55,198 bases of DNA, from the NCBI GenBank assembly GCA_913051655.1, contig CAJXHI010000019.1, forward strand, positions 1-55,198, read 5' to 3'. The stretch's first letter is position 1. The number at the start of each line of letters is the position of its first letter. The stretch comes from an uncultured Alphaproteobacteria bacterium. GTDB taxonomy: Bacteria; Pseudomonadota; Alphaproteobacteria; Rhodobacterales; Rhodobacteraceae. The position numbers and the translations under genes are program-made. Under the pieces are notes generated by a model. The model was not told the DNA's origin and made no database searches. It was given only the letters and a program-made list of their open reading frames with translations. Positions 39,177 to 51,261 of the stretch are shown here, in pieces.

Positions 39177-39205
39177 AAAAAACCCGGCACTCAGCCGGGT
39201 TTTTT
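39177..39205 (-). terminator. Terminator of the rpoBC operon
   Basis: A perfect 12-bp stem (AAAAAACCCGGC/GCCGGGTTTTTT) with a five-base loop lies 19 bases after the rpoC stop, and the 3' arm ends in six T followed by ATTT on the minus strand. It is a textbook rho-independent terminator and can function on either strand. Confidence 0.93.
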
Positions 39206-39223
39206 AAGTTAATACCAATAAAA

Positions 39224-42200
39224 TCAATCGTTTCTGGGAAGATCGACAAGGTTTTCATCACTGCCGTCCTTTGTTGAAAACACCCCTGCGTCAGGTGCTG
39301 CCAAAGCTGCGGCAGCTTCTGCTTCTTCGCGGCGGGCCTCGATAACCACATTATCACGTTCGCCGGCAATACGACGAACACGTTGTGTGGCACCACCTGT
39401 CCCTGCAGGAATAAGTCGACCAACGATCACATTCTCTTTAAGACCGACAAGTTTGTCTCTCTTACCTTGAACAGACGCTTCGGTAAGGACCCTTGTTGTT
39501 TCTTGGAATGATGCGGCAGAGATAAAAGAACGTGTCTGCAGCGACGCCTTGGTAATCCCCAAAAGGATCGGTTCACCTTGTGCGGACCGCCCCCCTTTGG
39601 CAATCGCCTTCTCATTCGCTGCGTCAAATTCTGCCTTGTCGACATGTTCACCTTTTAGGAGCGTGGTGTCGCCACTTTCGGAAATTTCCCATTTCTGCAG
39701 CATTTGGCGTACGATCACTTCTATGTGCTTGTCATTGATCTTCACACCTTGCAAACGGTAAACATCCTGAACTTCGTTGATCATATAATTAGCAAGCGCT
39801 TCGATCCCCATAATTGCCAAAATATCATGCGGCGCTGGGTTACCATCCATGATGTAATCACCCTTTTGAACAAAGTCGCCCTCGACCACAGGAATATGTT
39901 TGCCTTTCGGCACCATATATTCCACTGGCTCCAAGTCTTCATCTGAAGGTTCAATGCTGATGCGGCGCTTGTTCTTATAGTCCCGACCAAAGCGCACATA
40001 GCCGTCCACTTCCGCAATGATCGCGTGATCTTTCGGCCGACGAGCTTCAAATAGTTCAGCAACGCGCGGCAGACCACCCGTTATGTCCTTGGTTTTTGCG
40101 CCTTCACGCGGGATACGCGCGACAACGTCACCGGCAGCAATGTTTTGGCCGTCTTCAACTGACAAGATCGCATCCACAGACATCGGGTAGGTTATCGGAT
40201 TGCCGTTTTCGCCACGCACAGGTTCACCAGCGTCATCGACCAAAATAATCTCCGGCTTCAACTCGTTTCCTTTCGGCGCCGCGCGCCAGTCTGTGACGAT
40301 TTTCTGTGTCATGCCAGTTGCATCGTCAGTTTCATCTCGCAAGGCAATACCGCTCACCAAATCGACGTATTTAACCGTTGCGCTCTTTTCCGCGATGATC
40401 GGAAGCGTATATGGGTCCCATTCAAAAAGCTTGTCACCACGAGCAACCTTCGCCTTTTCAGTGACGAAGAGTTTTGATCCATAACCCAGTTTATGGCTTG
40501 CGCGTTCTTCATTGTGTTCATCTACTATTCGTAGCTTCATGTTACGGCCCATAACAAGCGTTTCACCATTCACATTTTGTAATGTGTTGGCGTTTTCGAA
40601 CGCAATGATGCCTTCTTGACTCGCTTCAAGAAAGGACTGCTGTCCACCTTGTGCAACCCCACCAATGTGGAAGGTACGCATAGTTAGCTGAGTGCCAGGT
40701 TCACCGATAGACTGCGCCGCGATGATCCCCACAGCTTCGCCGATATTAACGGTGGTTCCACGCGCAAGGTCACGACCATAGCACATCGAACAGACGCCCT
40801 CTTCTGCTTCACAGGTAAGCGGGCTGCGGATACGTGTGGATTGAATACCAGCAGCCTCAATCGCATCCGCCATCAATTCGTCAATTAAGTCACCTTTAGC
40901 GACAATCACCTCGTCAGCACCGGGGCGTAGAATATCTTCTGCCGCAACACGGCCCAAGATCCGTTCAGCAAGTGACGACACAACTTCCCCATCGCTAACA
41001 GAAATTTCAGCTAGGATTGCGTTTTCCGTACCACAATCGCGCATCCTAACGATACAATCTTGTGCCACATCCACCAGACGGCGGGTGAGGTATCCAGAGT
41101 TCGCTGTTTTAAGCGCCGTATCAGAGAGTCCTTTGCGTGCACCATGTGTTGAATTAAAATACTCAAGAACTGTCAAACCCTCTTTGAAGTTTGATATGAT
41201 TGGTGTTTCAATGATGTCCCCATTTGGTTTGGACATCAGTCCACGCATCCCGCCGAGCTGTTTCATCTGTGTAACAGATCCCCTTGCACCAGAATGAGCC
41301 ATCATATAGACGCTGTTGGGTTCCAATTCAGCACCAACATCATCCGTTTTGGGAGCCGATATTGTGTTCATCATGGCGTCGGTTACTTTGTCATTACATT
41401 TCGACCAAGCATCAACGACTTTGTTGTATTTTTCGCCCTGAGTGATAAGGCCGTCCATATATTGCTGTTCAAATCCTTTAACCTGATCGCGTGTACTATC
41501 TACAATGCCCCATTTATCCTCTGGCACCACCATATCGTCTTTGCCAAAAGAAATACCTGCCTTAAAGGCTTCGCGAAAACCCATGGACATGATCTGATCA
41601 CAGAATATGACGGATTCCTTCTGACCACAGTACCGATAGACCGTATCAATCACCCGCTGGACGTCCTTTTTTCGAAGCAGATTGTTTACTAGGTCAAACG
41701 GCGCCTTAGAATTTTTCGGAAGCAGCGCACCAAGCAAAACGCGACCCGGCGTCGTTTCAAAGCGCTGGTTCACTTCGCTGCCATGTTCATCAATTTGCGG
41801 CACACGGGCGTTGATTTTCGCATGCAAATGCACATGACCACTATCAAGAGCGTATTGCACCTCTTCGATAGAACCAAAGGTCATGCCTTCGCCTATCATT
41901 CCGTCGCGCATAATCGTGGTGTAGTAAATACCAAGAATCATATCCTGCGACGGAACAATGATCGGCGCACCGTTTGCAGGGGACAGGACGTTATTGGTGG
42001 ACATCATCAGCACGCGGGCTTCAAGTTGCGCTTCAAGGCTTAACGGTACGTGCACCGCCATCTGGTCACCATCAAAATCTGCGTTAAACGCAGAACAAAC
42101 CAGCGGATGAAGCTGGATCGCCTTGCCTTCGATCAGAACCGGCTCAAAGGCCTGAATGCCCAAACGATGCAAAGTGGGTGCACGGTTCAGCATAACAGGA

Positions 42201-43465
42201 TGTTCCCGTATCACCTCATCCAAGATATCCCACACTTCAGGACGCTCTTTTTCAACCAATTTTTTCGCCTGCTTCACTGTGCTGGAAAGACCCTTGGCTT
42301 CCAATCGACTGTAAATAAATGGTTTGAAAAGTTCGAGAGCCATCTTCTTGGGTAAACCACATTGATGCAGTTTCAACTCAGGTCCCGTCACAATCACAGA
42401 GCGGCCGGAAAAATCGACCCGTTTACCCAAAAGGTTCTGACGGAAACGACCCTGTTTCCCTTTGAGCATGTCGGAAAGCGATTTCAAAGGACGTTTATTC
42501 GCGCCGGTTATCACACGGCCCCGACGACCGTTGTCAAATAATGCATCAACCGATTCTTGCAGCATCCGCTTTTCGTTGCGAACAATAATATCTGGGGCAC
42601 GTAATTCGATAAGCCTCTTAAGACGGTTATTACGGTTGATCACACGACGATAAAGATCGTTCAGATCAGAGGTCGCAAAACGCCCTCCATCCAGTGGGAC
42701 TAATGGTCGTAGCTCTGGCGGAATAACAGGCACAACGGTCAGGATCATCCACTCAGGCCTGTTGCCAGACTCCAAAAAGCTTTCAACAACTTTAAGCCGC
42801 TTTATGATTTTCTTCGGCTTCAGTTCACCTGTGGCTTCTTTCAATTCAGCTCGCAGTTGTTCTGCCTCTGTCTCGAGATCAATTGCAGCAAGCATTTCAC
42901 GAATTGCCTCAGCACCGATGTTGGCAGTAAAGGCATCCATGCCATAGGTATCTTGCGCATCCATATATTCTTCTTCGCTCATCATCTGACCATAGCTCAA
43001 ATCAGTGAGCCCGGGTTCGATCACCACATAGTTTTCAAAATAAAGCACTCGTTCCAAATCGCGCAAGGTCATATCAAGCATCAAACCAATGCGGGACGGA
43101 AGCGATTTCAAAAACCAAATATGCGCGACAGGTGAGGCTAATTCGATGTGGCCCATACGCTCACGGCGTACTTTTTGAAGTGTAACTTCGACACCGCATT
43201 TTTCGCAAACAACACCGCGATATTTCATCCGCTTATATTTACCACAAAGGCATTCATAATCTTTTGTCGGGCCAAAAATACGGGCACAGAACAGCCCGTC
43301 ACGTTCCGGTTTGAACGTACGGTAATTGATCGTTTCAGGCTTTTTAATTTCGCCGAAAGACCATGACAAAATTCGTTCTGGACTTGCCAACGACACCTTG
43401 ATTTCATCAAAGATCTTGGGAGAGGTCATTGGGTTAAAGGGATTATTTGTAAGTTCCTGGTTCAT
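39224..43465 (-). CDS. rpoC: DNA-directed RNA polymerase subunit beta-prime
   Basis: 1413 residues, the alphaproteobacterial length. The N-terminal zinc site is C72, C74, C87 and C90. The catalytic magnesium loop NADFDGD is at 461-467. The trigger-loop region ([13 protein letters not shown]) and a second zinc cysteine cluster ([15 protein letters not shown]) are present. It follows rpoB by 49 bases. Confidence 0.98.
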   Translation of the reverse strand: MNQELTNNPFNPMTSPKIFDEIKVSLASPERILSWSFGEIKKPETINYRTFKPERDGLFCARIFGPTKDYECLCGKYKRMKYRGVVCEKCGVEVTLQKVRRERMGHIELASPVAHIWFLKSLPSRIGLMLDMTLRDLERVLYFENYVVIEPGLTDLSYGQMMSEEEYMDAQDTYGMDAFTANIGAEAIREMLAAIDLETEAEQLRAELKEATGELKPKKIIKRLKVVESFLESGNRPEWMILTVVPVIPPELRPLVPLDGGRFATSDLNDLYRRVINRNNRLKRLIELRAPDIIVRNEKRMLQESVDALFDNGRRGRVITGANKRPLKSLSDMLKGKQGRFRQNLLGKRVDFSGRSVIVTGPELKLHQCGLPKKMALELFKPFIYSRLEAKGLSSTVKQAKKLVEKERPEVWDILDEVIREHPVMLNRAPTLHRLGIQAFEPVLIEGKAIQLHPLVCSAFNADFDGDQMAVHVPLSLEAQLEARVLMMSTNNVLSPANGAPIIVPSQDMILGIYYTTIMRDGMIGEGMTFGSIEEVQYALDSGHVHLHAKINARVPQIDEHGSEVNQRFETTPGRVLLGALLPKNSKAPFDLVNNLLRKKDVQRVIDTVYRYCGQKESVIFCDQIMSMGFREAFKAGISFGKDDMVVPEDKWGIVDSTRDQVKGFEQQYMDGLITQGEKYNKVVDAWSKCNDKVTDAMMNTISAPKTDDVGAELEPNSVYMMAHSGARGSVTQMKQLGGMRGLMSKPNGDIIETPIISNFKEGLTVLEYFNSTHGARKGLSDTALKTANSGYLTRRLVDVAQDCIVRMRDCGTENAILAEISVSDGEVVSSLAERILGRVAAEDILRPGADEVIVAKGDLIDELMADAIEAAGIQSTRIRSPLTCEAEEGVCSMCYGRDLARGTTVNIGEAVGIIAAQSIGEPGTQLTMRTFHIGGVAQGGQQSFLEASQEGIIAFENANTLQNVNGETLVMGRNMKLRIVDEHNEERASHKLGYGSKLFVTEKAKVARGDKLFEWDPYTLPIIAEKSATVKYVDLVSGIALRDETDDATGMTQKIVTDWRAAPKGNELKPEIILVDDAGEPVRGENGNPITYPMSVDAILSVEDGQNIAAGDVVARIPREGAKTKDITGGLPRVAELFEARRPKDHAIIAEVDGYVRFGRDYKNKRRISIEPSDEDLEPVEYMVPKGKHIPVVEGDFVQKGDYIMDGNPAPHDILAIMGIEALANYMINEVQDVYRLQGVKINDKHIEVIVRQMLQKWEISESGDTTLLKGEHVDKAEFDAANEKAIAKGGRSAQGEPILLGITKASLQTRSFISAASFQETTRVLTEASVQGKRDKLVGLKENVIVGRLIPAGTGGATQRVRRIAGERDNVVIEARREEAEAAAALAAPDAGVFSTKDGSDENLVDLPRND

Positions 43466-43514
43466 TTTGATTTCCTCAAATTAGGGACGAAGGGGGGACC
43501 ACTCAGCGAAGCGC

Positions 43515-46500
43515 CTAGTGCTCTTCCTCCGCGTCCAGGAGTTCCATGTTCAAGCCAAGACCACGGACTTCTTTTACAAGCACGTTAAAGCTTTCGGGCA
43601 CTCCAGCTTCAAAGTTGTCATCGCCTTTGACAATCGACTCATAGACTTTCGTACGCCCTGCGACGTCATCCGATTTCACGGTGAGCATCTCCTGCAACGT
43701 ATACGCCGCACCATATGCTTCCAGCGCCCAGACTTCCATTTCACCAAAACGCTGTCCACCGAACTGTGCTTTACCCCCAAGTGGTTGCTGGGTGACAAGG
43801 CTGTAAGGGCCTGTAGAGCGTGCGTGAATTTTATCGTCCACAAGGTGGTGTAGTTTAAGCAAGTATTTTACACCAACTGTCACTGGACGGCTAAATTTCT
43901 CACCAGTACGCCCGTCAAACAAAATGGACTGACCAGAGGTGTCAAATCCTGCGCGCGTGAGCGCATCATTGACATCACCCTCTTTGGCACCGTCAAAAAC
44001 AGGCGTTGCAATCGGAACACCGCGTGCCACATTGCCAGCAGCCTCAATCAGATCGTCCTCGGACATATCACCGATACCGTCGCCGTAAGCCTCGTCACCA
44101 TAAGCCAACTTAATGGCTTCGCGCACTGGTGTAAGATCACCGGATCGGCGATAATCCTGAAGTGCATCATCAATCTGAAGGCCTAGTCCACGCGCTGCCC
44201 AGCCCATATGTGTTTCAAGGATCTGACCAACGTTCATGCGCGATGGAACACCAAGCGGGTTTAGACAAAAATCAACTGGTGTACCGTCGGAGAGGAATGG
44301 CATATCCTCCATTGGAACAACTTTTGAAATTACGCCTTTGTTCCCATGACGTCCAGCCATTTTATCGCCGGGCTGAAGCTTGCGCTTCACAGCAATGAAC
44401 ACTTTGACCATTTTCATAACACCTGGCGGCAGATCATCTCCACGCCGAACTTTTTCGACTTTGTCATCAAAACGCGCATCAAGCGTACGTTTTTGTGTTT
44501 CATATTGATCATGAAGCGCCTCAACAATCTGTGCATCGCCTTCATCGGCGAGAGCCAGTTGCCACCACTGCCCTTTGGGCAAAATGCTAAGCAACTCATC
44601 GTCAATTATCGCATTGACCCTCACACCCTTTGGGCCCTTGACTGCTTTTTTGCCGATCACCAGGGTTTTCAGACGCGCATAAATATTACGGTCCAAAATG
44701 GCCAATTCGTCATCGCGGTCTCGCGCCAGACGTTCGACTTCTTCCCGCTCAATCTGAAGTGCGCGTTCATCTTTTTCTACACCGTGACGGTTAAAGACGC
44801 GAACTTCTACAACGGTTCCAAAATCACCAGGTTTTACCCGCAGCGACGTATCACGGACGTCAGACGCTTTTTCACCAAAAATGGCGCGCAGAAGTTTTTC
44901 TTCGGGTGTCATCGGGCTTTCACCTTTGGGCGTAATTTTCCCAACGAGAATATCACCCGGTTCCACATCGGCGCCGATGTACACGATCCCCGCTTCATCA
45001 AGGTTACGAAGTGCTTCTTCACCCACGTTGGGGATATCACGCGTGATCTCCTCGGGGCCAAGCTTCGTATCACGCGCAGAAACTTCGAACTCTTCAATGT
45101 GCACCGAAGTGAAAACGTCGTCACGGGCAACCCGTTCTGAGATCAAAATGGAGTCTTCGTAGTTATATCCGTTCCACGGCATAAATGCTACGACCACGTT
45201 TTTACCCAAGGCCAACTCACCAAGGTCAGTTGACGGCCCATCGGCAATCACCTCTCCTTTGGATACCTGTTGACCTACTTTCACCAAAGGGCGCTGATTA
45301 ATACACGTATTTTGGTTGGAGCGTTGGAATTTGCGCATGCTGTAGATATCAACGCCCGCATCACCGATCTCAAGATCTTCGGTCACGCGAATGACGATAC
45401 GTTGTGCGTCCACTTGGTCGATCACACCGGCACGTTTGGCCATGATCGCAGAACCAGAATCGCGTGCAACTACGCCTTCAATACCGGTCCCGACAAGCGG
45501 CGCTTCGGCACGCAGCAATGGTACCGCCTGACGTTGCATGTTTGAACCCATCAATGCGCGGTTTGCGTCATCATTTTCAAGGAACGGAATAAGAGAAGCT
45601 GCGACTGAGACAAGCTGCTTTGGGCTTACGTCAATAAGATCGACGCTTTCGCGAGGGGCGAGTGTGTAATCGCCAGATTGGCGCGTGCTGACCAATTCGT
45701 TTTCAAACCTGCCTTCAACATCCAACCGCGCATTTGCCTGCGCCACCGTATGGCGCATTTCTTCGGTGGCGGACATGTAATGAACTTCATCCGTTACTTT
45801 CGCATCCTTTACTATCCGATAAGGTGTCTCGATAAATCCATATTTATTGACCCGCGCAAACGTCGCCAAAGAGTTGATCAAACCTATGTTTGGACCCTCA
45901 GGCGTTTCAATTGGGCACATACGACCATAATGGGTTGCGTGCACGTCACGCACTTCAAACCCCGCACGTTCCCTAGTCAGACCGCCCGGCCCGAGCGCAG
46001 ATAGACGCCGTTTGTGGGTGACTTCCGACAATGGGTTTGTTTGGTCCATAAATTGCGACAGTTGGCTTGAGCCAAAAAATTCGCGAACAGCTGCTGCAGC
46101 AGGTTTCGCATTTATAAGATCCTGAGGCATGACTGTGTCGATTTCCACAGATGACATGCGCTCTTTAATCGCGCGCTCCATACGCAACAAACCCACCCGA
46201 TACTGATTTTCCATCAATTCTCCGACAGAACGTACTCGACGGTTTCCGAGGTGGTCGATATCGTCAACCTCTCCCTTGCCATCACGCAGATCAACCAAGG
46301 CTTTGATACATGAGACGATATCTTCTTTACGCAATGTGCGCTGTGTATCATCGGCATCAAGCGCTAGACGCATATTCATTTTGACACGACCAACCGCCGA
46401 CAGGTCGTAACGTTCACTATCAAAGAAAAGCGTGTCAAAGAGTGCAGAAGCGGCTTCAACCGTTGGAGGTTCACCCGGACGCATCACGCGATAAATATCC

Positions 46501-47651
46501 ATAAGCGCGGTTTCGCGGCTCATGTTTTTATCCTGCGCCATTGTATTGCGGATGTATGGGCCGACATTCACATTGTCTATGTCAAGCACTGGAATATCGG
46601 TAAAACTTGCATCGATTAAATCCTTTATAGTCCCGCCGACCATTGCCCCATCTTTGTCATATTCCAATGTTAGTTCATCACCAGCCTCGATGTAGATAGC
46701 GCCGGTCTCTTCGTTGATCATATCTTTTGCGGCAAACTTCCCGACAATATTATCAAACGGTACTAAAAGATCGCTGACCTTACCTTCATCAATGAGGTTT
46801 TTCACCGCACGCGGAGTAACTTTCTTACCCGCTTCTGCGATCACTTCACCTGTCGCGGCGTCAATCAGATCATATACCGGGCGCGTTCCGCGAACTCGTT
46901 CAGGGAAAAATTTTGTGACCCAGCCTTCGTGCTTACGATAAGCAAAATTTACGGTATCAAAATACGCATCCATAATGCCCTCTTGATCCAAGCCAAGAGC
47001 ATAAAGAAGTGTGGTAACCGGCAATTTTCGGCGGCGATCAATACGCGCAAACACAACATCTTTCGCGTCAAATTCAAAATCAAGCCAGGAACCGCGATAC
47101 GGAATAATCCGACATGCAAAAAGCAATTTACCCGAGCTATGCGTTTTACCTTTGTCGTGATCAAAAAATACCCCAGGTGAACGGTGCATCTGAGACACAA
47201 CAACTCGTTCTGTTCCGTTGACAACAAAAGTTCCGTTTGGGGTCATAAGTGGCATGTCCCCCATGAAGACATCCTGTTCCTTGATGTCTTTTACAGACTT
47301 TGCACCGGTGTCTTCGTCGATATCAAAAACAATCAGTCGTAATGTCACTTTAAGTGGCGCGCTATATGTCATGTCGCGTTGTTGACATTCTTCTACGTCA
47401 TATTTTGGCTTTTCTAGTTCATAACCAACAAATTCCAAGACAGACGTTTCGTTAAAATCTTTAATCGGAAAGACTGACTGAAAAACACCTTTAATTCCTT
47501 CTCCATCCATCGGCGCAGGCGTATCACCTGACTGCAAAAACAGATCATAGGACGATTTTTGAACCTCAATCAGATTCGGCATATCCAGAACTTCGCGAAT
47601 TTTACCATAATATCTGCGTGGACGTTTTTGGCCAATAAAGCTTTGAGCCAT
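43515..47651 (-). CDS. rpoB: DNA-directed RNA polymerase subunit beta
   Basis: 1378 residues. The rifampicin pocket ([20 protein letters not shown]) and the downstream [15 protein letters not shown] and [19 protein letters not shown] are conserved, as is [14 protein letters not shown] near the active site. The ATG at 47651 gives the family N-terminus [17 protein letters not shown]; the GTG four codons upstream is the wrong start, since it lies inside the ribosome binding site (AAAGGTGAT). Confidence 0.98.
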   Translation of the reverse strand: MAQSFIGQKRPRRYYGKIREVLDMPNLIEVQKSSYDLFLQSGDTPAPMDGEGIKGVFQSVFPIKDFNETSVLEFVGYELEKPKYDVEECQQRDMTYSAPLKVTLRLIVFDIDEDTGAKSVKDIKEQDVFMGDMPLMTPNGTFVVNGTERVVVSQMHRSPGVFFDHDKGKTHSSGKLLFACRIIPYRGSWLDFEFDAKDVVFARIDRRRKLPVTTLLYALGLDQEGIMDAYFDTVNFAYRKHEGWVTKFFPERVRGTRPVYDLIDAATGEVIAEAGKKVTPRAVKNLIDEGKVSDLLVPFDNIVGKFAAKDMINEETGAIYIEAGDELTLEYDKDGAMVGGTIKDLIDASFTDIPVLDIDNVNVGPYIRNTMAQDKNMSRETALMDIYRVMRPGEPPTVEAASALFDTLFFDSERYDLSAVGRVKMNMRLALDADDTQRTLRKEDIVSCIKALVDLRDGKGEVDDIDHLGNRRVRSVGELMENQYRVGLLRMERAIKERMSSVEIDTVMPQDLINAKPAAAAVREFFGSSQLSQFMDQTNPLSEVTHKRRLSALGPGGLTRERAGFEVRDVHATHYGRMCPIETPEGPNIGLINSLATFARVNKYGFIETPYRIVKDAKVTDEVHYMSATEEMRHTVAQANARLDVEGRFENELVSTRQSGDYTLAPRESVDLIDVSPKQLVSVAASLIPFLENDDANRALMGSNMQRQAVPLLRAEAPLVGTGIEGVVARDSGSAIMAKRAGVIDQVDAQRIVIRVTEDLEIGDAGVDIYSMRKFQRSNQNTCINQRPLVKVGQQVSKGEVIADGPSTDLGELALGKNVVVAFMPWNGYNYEDSILISERVARDDVFTSVHIEEFEVSARDTKLGPEEITRDIPNVGEEALRNLDEAGIVYIGADVEPGDILVGKITPKGESPMTPEEKLLRAIFGEKASDVRDTSLRVKPGDFGTVVEVRVFNRHGVEKDERALQIEREEVERLARDRDDELAILDRNIYARLKTLVIGKKAVKGPKGVRVNAIIDDELLSILPKGQWWQLALADEGDAQIVEALHDQYETQKRTLDARFDDKVEKVRRGDDLPPGVMKMVKVFIAVKRKLQPGDKMAGRHGNKGVISKVVPMEDMPFLSDGTPVDFCLNPLGVPSRMNVGQILETHMGWAARGLGLQIDDALQDYRRSGDLTPVREAIKLAYGDEAYGDGIGDMSEDDLIEAAGNVARGVPIATPVFDGAKEGDVNDALTRAGFDTSGQSILFDGRTGEKFSRPVTVGVKYLLKLHHLVDDKIHARSTGPYSLVTQQPLGGKAQFGGQRFGEMEVWALEAYGAAYTLQEMLTVKSDDVAGRTKVYESIVKGDDNFEAGVPESFNVLVKEVRGLGLNMELLDAEEEH

Positions 47652-47744
47652 GGTCAATATCACCTTTCATTTTCTCATCAGTTGCGCGCACCGTCGGGTA
47701 CCGGGCGCGCCCCCTTAAGAGACAGTCAAATCTGATCAATTCCT

Positions 47745-47850
47745 GGCTTTCTTCCCGACGAAAGCCGCCCGACCGTTTCATCTGACCAAAGAAAGCTTTT
47801 CTGAAAAGCCTCATTAAGACAGATTGGGCCAAGAGCAGTTTCCTGCTCTT
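47745..47850 (-). promoter_or_regulatory. Stem-loops in the rplL-rpoB spacer
   Basis: Two hairpins lie in the 233-base spacer. One at 47831-47850 has an 8-bp stem (AAGAGCAG/CTGCTCTT) with a GAAA tetraloop, beginning 35 bases after the rplL stop. The other at 47745-47766 has a 7-bp stem (GGCTTTC/GAAAGCC). Neither has a U-tract. In E. coli this spacer holds an attenuator and an RNase III site; the same uncoupling role is plausible here. Confidence 0.5.
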
Positions 47851-47884
47851 AGCCTCAATTTTGCAAGTGATCAAAAAGACGTGA

Positions 47885-48268
47885 TTACTTAAGTTCCACT
47901 TCTGCGCCAGCTGATTCAAGCTTGCTCTTGATATCTTCCGCCTCTGCCTTGTCCACGCCTTCTTTTACAGCTTTGCCACCGGCGTCAACCAATTCTTTGG
48001 CTTCCTTAAGGCCAAGGCCTGTGATTGCGCGTACTTCCTTAATGACGTTGATTTTTGATGCACCCGCACTTTTCAGGATTACATCAAATTCAGACTGCTC
48101 TTCAGCAGCACCGCCGCCAGCCTCACTACCTGCTGGGCCTGCCATCATGACAGCGCCACCAGTGGCTGGTTCAATTCCGTACTCTTCTTTCAAAATAGTT
48201 TTCAGTTCTTGTGCTTCAAGCAGCGTAAGACCTACGATCTCTTCTGCCATTTTTTTTAGATCAGCCAT
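47885..48268 (-). CDS. rplL: 50S ribosomal protein L7/L12
   Basis: 127 residues. The N-terminal dimerisation domain ([20 protein letters not shown]) leads through an alanine-rich hinge (about 38-55) to the C-terminal factor-binding domain with [20 protein letters not shown]. It forms the mobile stalk that recruits translation factors. It follows rplJ by 70 bases. Confidence 0.97.
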   Translation of the reverse strand: MADLKKMAEEIVGLTLLEAQELKTILKEEYGIEPATGGAVMMAGPAGSEAGGGAAEEQSEFDVILKSAGASKINVIKEVRAITGLGLKEAKELVDAGGKAVKEGVDKAEAEDIKSKLESAGAEVELK

Positions 48269-48338
48269 TTGCGACTCTTCCCGTATTAAGTTTGTGTTCC
48301 AACGTAAGGTTTACACCCCACACAGTTCTTCATTTGCT

Positions 48339-48854
48339 CTATGCAGCCGCCTTGTCTTCAATTGTCGACAAAATGCCCGCGATGTTTGAAGCAGGTGCGC
48401 CAATTGCGCCGGCAATATTCGAAGCAGATGCCTCAAGACAGCCCGCGATAGATGCAATAAGCTCTTCACGGGATGGCATTTTAGAGACGACTTCAACGCC
48501 GGCACGGTCAAGAATGTTTTCACCCATTGCACCACCAAGAATTTCGAATTTCAAATTCTCTTTGGCAAAGTCCTCAGACACTTTGGCTGCTGCCACCGGG
48601 TCTTCAGAATAGGTTAAAACAGTCATTCCCTCCAAAAGGTCAGACATGCCTACGCATGGCTTACCCTGCAGAGCGATTTTGGCGAGCCTATTTTTCGCAA
48701 CACGAACAGCACAATCTGCGCCACGTGCACGAGCACGCAGATCCTGCATTTCAGCAACTGTAAGACCTGTGTAGTGGGCAACCACCACAACGCCAGAGCT
48801 TTCAAAGATTTGACCGAGTTCCTCGACTACTTTCTCTTTTTGCGCTCTATCCAC
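48339..48854 (-). CDS. rplJ: 50S ribosomal protein L10
   Basis: 171 residues from a GTG start at 48854 (encoding [17 protein letters not shown]), with GGAG nine bases upstream. The [20 protein letters not shown] segment and the C-terminal L12-binding helices are typical. The open frame runs 34 codons further, but that stretch is the mRNA leader. L10 anchors the stalk and represses its own operon through the leader. Confidence 0.95.
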   Translation of the reverse strand: MDRAQKEKVVEELGQIFESSGVVVVAHYTGLTVAEMQDLRARARGADCAVRVAKNRLAKIALQGKPCVGMSDLLEGMTVLTYSEDPVAAAKVSEDFAKENLKFEILGGAMGENILDRAGVEVVSKMPSREELIASIAGCLEASASNIAGAIGAPASNIAGILSTIEDKAAA

Positions 48855-49050
48855 AGTTACACTCCAAATTTGGGGATCTCTCCCCGGCTCAATTTTGCTA
48901 CCCGTCCGGGCAACGTTCGGGTCCAATTTCAGGGTCCCAAGGCCAAAATCACCCACAAACTAACTGCGGTAGAATTTTTTCCCGTTTCCCATCTCGGGAA
49001 GGACTTACGAGGTTACCCTCACCCTCCGTCTCGGACAGTGCAAAGTCCTT
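48855..49050 (-). promoter_or_regulatory. L10 leader of the rplJ-rplL mRNA
   Basis: The 228-base rplA-rplJ spacer is GC-rich and structured, unlike other spacers here. An 8-bp long-range stem pairs 49043-49050 with 48999-49006 (AAGGACTT/AAGTCCTT on the minus strand), enclosing a GAGG/CCTC element. Further pairing is possible near 48865-48890. Position and architecture fit the known L10-leader, where the L10(L12) complex binds and represses translation. Confidence 0.6.
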
Positions 49051-49082
49051 ACAGCTTTGCCATTGACGCCCAGCCTGACCAC

Positions 49083-49799
49083 TCAGGTTGAACGCAATTC
49101 ATATTGCTCTGACGCGTTGGCGAGGTCGATAGAAACGCCCGCACCCATAGTTGAGCTCAGAGAAATTTTTTTCATATATGTACCTTTAGCACCTGTTGGC
49201 TTTGCTTTTGCCACAGCAGAGATGAAGGCGCGCACGTTTTCAACAATTTTGTCCGCTTCAAAAGATGCCTTACCAACGCCAGCATGTACGACACCACCTT
49301 TTTCAGCTCTGAACTGTACCTCCCCACCCTTGGCAGCTTTCACAGCCTCTGCAACATCCATAGTTACGGTGCCGACTTTAGGGTTTGGCATAAGGTTACG
49401 CGGTCCAAGCACTTTACCAAGACGGCCCACAACAGGCATCATATCCGGCGTCGCGATGCAACGATCAAACTCGATAGTGCCGCCTTGAACGGTTTGCATA
49501 AGATCTTCAGCACCAACGATATCAGCACCTGCGGATTTGGCTTCTTCCGCTTTCACGTCACGCGCAAAAACTGCCACGCGAACGTTTTTACCAGTTCCAA
49601 ACGGAAGCCCAACAACACCACGCACCATCTGATCAGCATGGCGGGTGTCAACACCAAGGCTCATCGCAATTTCGATCGTTTCGTCGAATTTTGCTGTCGC
49701 ATTGTCTTTGATCAAGTTAACGGCTTCTTCAACACTCAGACCGACTTTGTCCGCCACTGCAGCACGGATCGCTCTACTTCTTTTACCCAACTTTGTCAT
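49083..49799 (-). CDS. rplA: 50S ribosomal protein L1
   Basis: 238 residues beginning [20 protein letters not shown]. The segments [18 protein letters not shown] and [20 protein letters not shown] are diagnostic. L1 forms the movable stalk near the E site and represses rplK-rplA in E. coli. It is separated from rplK by a single base. Confidence 0.97.
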   Translation of the reverse strand: MTKLGKRSRAIRAAVADKVGLSVEEAVNLIKDNATAKFDETIEIAMSLGVDTRHADQMVRGVVGLPFGTGKNVRVAVFARDVKAEEAKSAGADIVGAEDLMQTVQGGTIEFDRCIATPDMMPVVGRLGKVLGPRNLMPNPKVGTVTMDVAEAVKAAKGGEVQFRAEKGGVVHAGVGKASFEADKIVENVRAFISAVAKAKPTGAKGTYMKKISLSSTMGAGVSIDLANASEQYELRST

Positions 49800-49800
49800 T

Positions 49801-50226
49801 TTACTTCACCTCAATGCCCATTGAGCGCGCTGAACCCAAGATTATTTGCATCGCAGCCTCAACGCTGTTGGCATTCAGATCTTGCATCTTTGCTTCGGCA
49901 ATTTCACGCACCTGAGCGACGGAAACAGAGCCTGCAATTTCTCGGCCTGGTAAATTAGCGCCTGATTTTAATTTCGCAGCTTTTTTGATGTAGTAGGACG
50001 CAGGTGGCGTTTTGATTTCCATCATAAATGACTTATCCTGAAAATACTGAATAATCGTCGGACACGGCGCACCAGCCTCCATATCGCCCGTTTTTGCGTT
50101 GAATGCCTTACAAAATTCCATGATATTGATTCCGCGCTGACCCAACGCTGGACCAACGGGTGGGGACGGGTTTGCTTGACCTGCAGGGATCTGCAGCTTT
50201 AACGTTCCTATCAGTTTCTTGGCCAT
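49801..50226 (-). CDS. rplK: 50S ribosomal protein L11
   Basis: 141 residues starting [20 protein letters not shown], with [20 protein letters not shown] as the classical L11 signature. L11 forms the GTPase-associated centre and is needed for the stringent response. The ATG at 50226 matches the family; nine upstream codons are leader. A 24-base palindrome lies just before it. Confidence 0.97.
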   Translation of the reverse strand: MAKKLIGTLKLQIPAGQANPSPPVGPALGQRGINIMEFCKAFNAKTGDMEAGAPCPTIIQYFQDKSFMMEIKTPPASYYIKKAAKLKSGANLPGREIAGSVSVAQVREIAEAKMQDLNANSVEAAMQIILGSARSMGIEVK

Positions 50227-50248
50227 CTGGCCTCTCCTTTTTTCAACG

Positions 50249-50272
50249 GTCACTTTAACGCGTTAAAGTGAC
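50249..50272 (-). promoter_or_regulatory. 24-base perfect palindrome upstream of rplK
   Basis: GTCACTTTAAC-GC-GTTAAAGTGAC reads identically on both strands and ends 22 bases before the rplK start codon. As RNA it forms an 11- to 12-bp stem close to the ribosome binding site. No U-tract follows, so it is not a simple terminator. It could be a protein operator, an RNA-stability element or part of L1 autoregulation. Confidence 0.55.
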
Positions 50273-50331
50273 TTTATGTTGGCGTGGTTCAGCATGATAA
50301 GCGCGCTCACCTTACCTCCCACAACGAATAC

Positions 50332-50865
50332 TCAGGTTTGCTTCGTGACCTGCGTATATTCCAATTCTACCGGTGTTTCGCGTCCAAAAATCGACACTGT
50401 CACTTTCAAACGTTGGTTGTCCTCATCAACACCTTCGACAAGCGCATCAAAATCCTCAAATGGACCATCATTCACTTTAACGCGCTCTCCCACTTCAAAA
50501 CTTATGAGCGTACGCGGCGCATCTTCACCCTCTTGAACCCGGTTGAGGATCGAATTTACTTCTGCATCCCGCATCGGCATCGGACGTCCTTGTGGACCCA
50601 AAAATCCCGTGACGCGGTTAATAGAATTTATCAGGTGATATCCCTGATCGCTCATTTCCATGCGCACTAAAACATAGCCAGGCATAAAGCGACGCTCCGC
50701 GGTTACTTTCTTACCGCGGCGCACTTCGATAACCTCTTCAGTTGGGACGAGAACCTCTTCGATTTGCTCCTCAAGCCCTGCTTCCGTTACAGAAGTTCTG
50801 ATTTGTTCTGCAATCTTCTTTTCAAAGTTTGAAAGAACACTTACCGAGTACCACCGCTTTGCCAT
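50332..50865 (-). CDS. nusG: Transcription termination/antitermination factor NusG
   Basis: 177 residues. The N-terminal NGN domain begins KRWYSVSVLSNFEKKIAEQI and includes RRFMPGYVLVRMEM, which contacts RNA polymerase. The C-terminal KOW domain has FEVGERVKVNDGPFEDFDAL and binds Rho or S10. It follows secE, with a terminator-like hairpin between the two genes. Confidence 0.97.
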   Translation of the reverse strand: MAKRWYSVSVLSNFEKKIAEQIRTSVTEAGLEEQIEEVLVPTEEVIEVRRGKKVTAERRFMPGYVLVRMEMSDQGYHLINSINRVTGFLGPQGRPMPMRDAEVNSILNRVQEGEDAPRTLISFEVGERVKVNDGPFEDFDALVEGVDEDNQRLKVTVSIFGRETPVELEYTQVTKQT

Positions 50866-50942
50866 CTGCCGTTTTCACCTTCCAGTGGTGCAACTTTTAT
50901 TGCTAATTCAATCAGTTACAGTCAAATATCTTTGACGTCCCA

Positions 50943-50980
50943 GACAAAAAACAGGCGTGCAGCACGAATCGCAGCACGCC
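50943..50980 (-). terminator. Terminator-like hairpin between secE and nusG
   Basis: On the minus strand GGCGTGC and GCACGCC form a 7-bp stem around a 13-base loop with further internal pairing, followed by TGTTTTTTGTC. It begins about 83 bases after the secE stop. It could end secE transcripts or attenuate nusG; no promoter is obvious between it and nusG. Confidence 0.65.
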
Positions 50981-51063
50981 CTTTGTATCAGGATGACCGC
51001 GTATTAGCGTCGAATATTCTTGATATCAAGGGGTTAAATTCCAAAATAGCTGATCCTTGCACA

Positions 51064-51261
51064 TTAGCTGATAGCTCCCAAAAGCGCCTGGAGCCCAGAA
51101 CGAATTCCCAAATCGACCAAACCGAAGAACACTGCGGCGATCGCAGACATGATAAATACCATTACCGTGGTCAGCAACACTTCGCGCCGCGTTGGCCATA
51201 TAACTTTGGCGACTTCTGAGCGAACTTGTTGGATAAAACGTGCTGGGTTTGTGATGGACAT
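51064..51261 (-). CDS. secE: Protein translocase subunit SecE
   Basis: 65 residues, the short form. The amphipathic segment PARFIQQVRSEVAKVIWPTR and the single membrane helix that follows are the SecE core; the two extra helices of E. coli SecE are absent, as in most bacteria. It stabilises SecY. tRNA-Trp usually lies directly upstream, but here 2.3 kb intervene. Confidence 0.95.
   Translation of the reverse strand: MSITNPARFIQQVRSEVAKVIWPTRREVLLTTVMVFIMSAIAAVFFGLVDLGIRSGLQALLGAIS

Noticed and set aside
48855-48956. 34-codon N-terminal extension of L10
   Set aside because: The L10 family starts at the GTG-encoded MDRAQKEK; the upstream bases form the structured leader.
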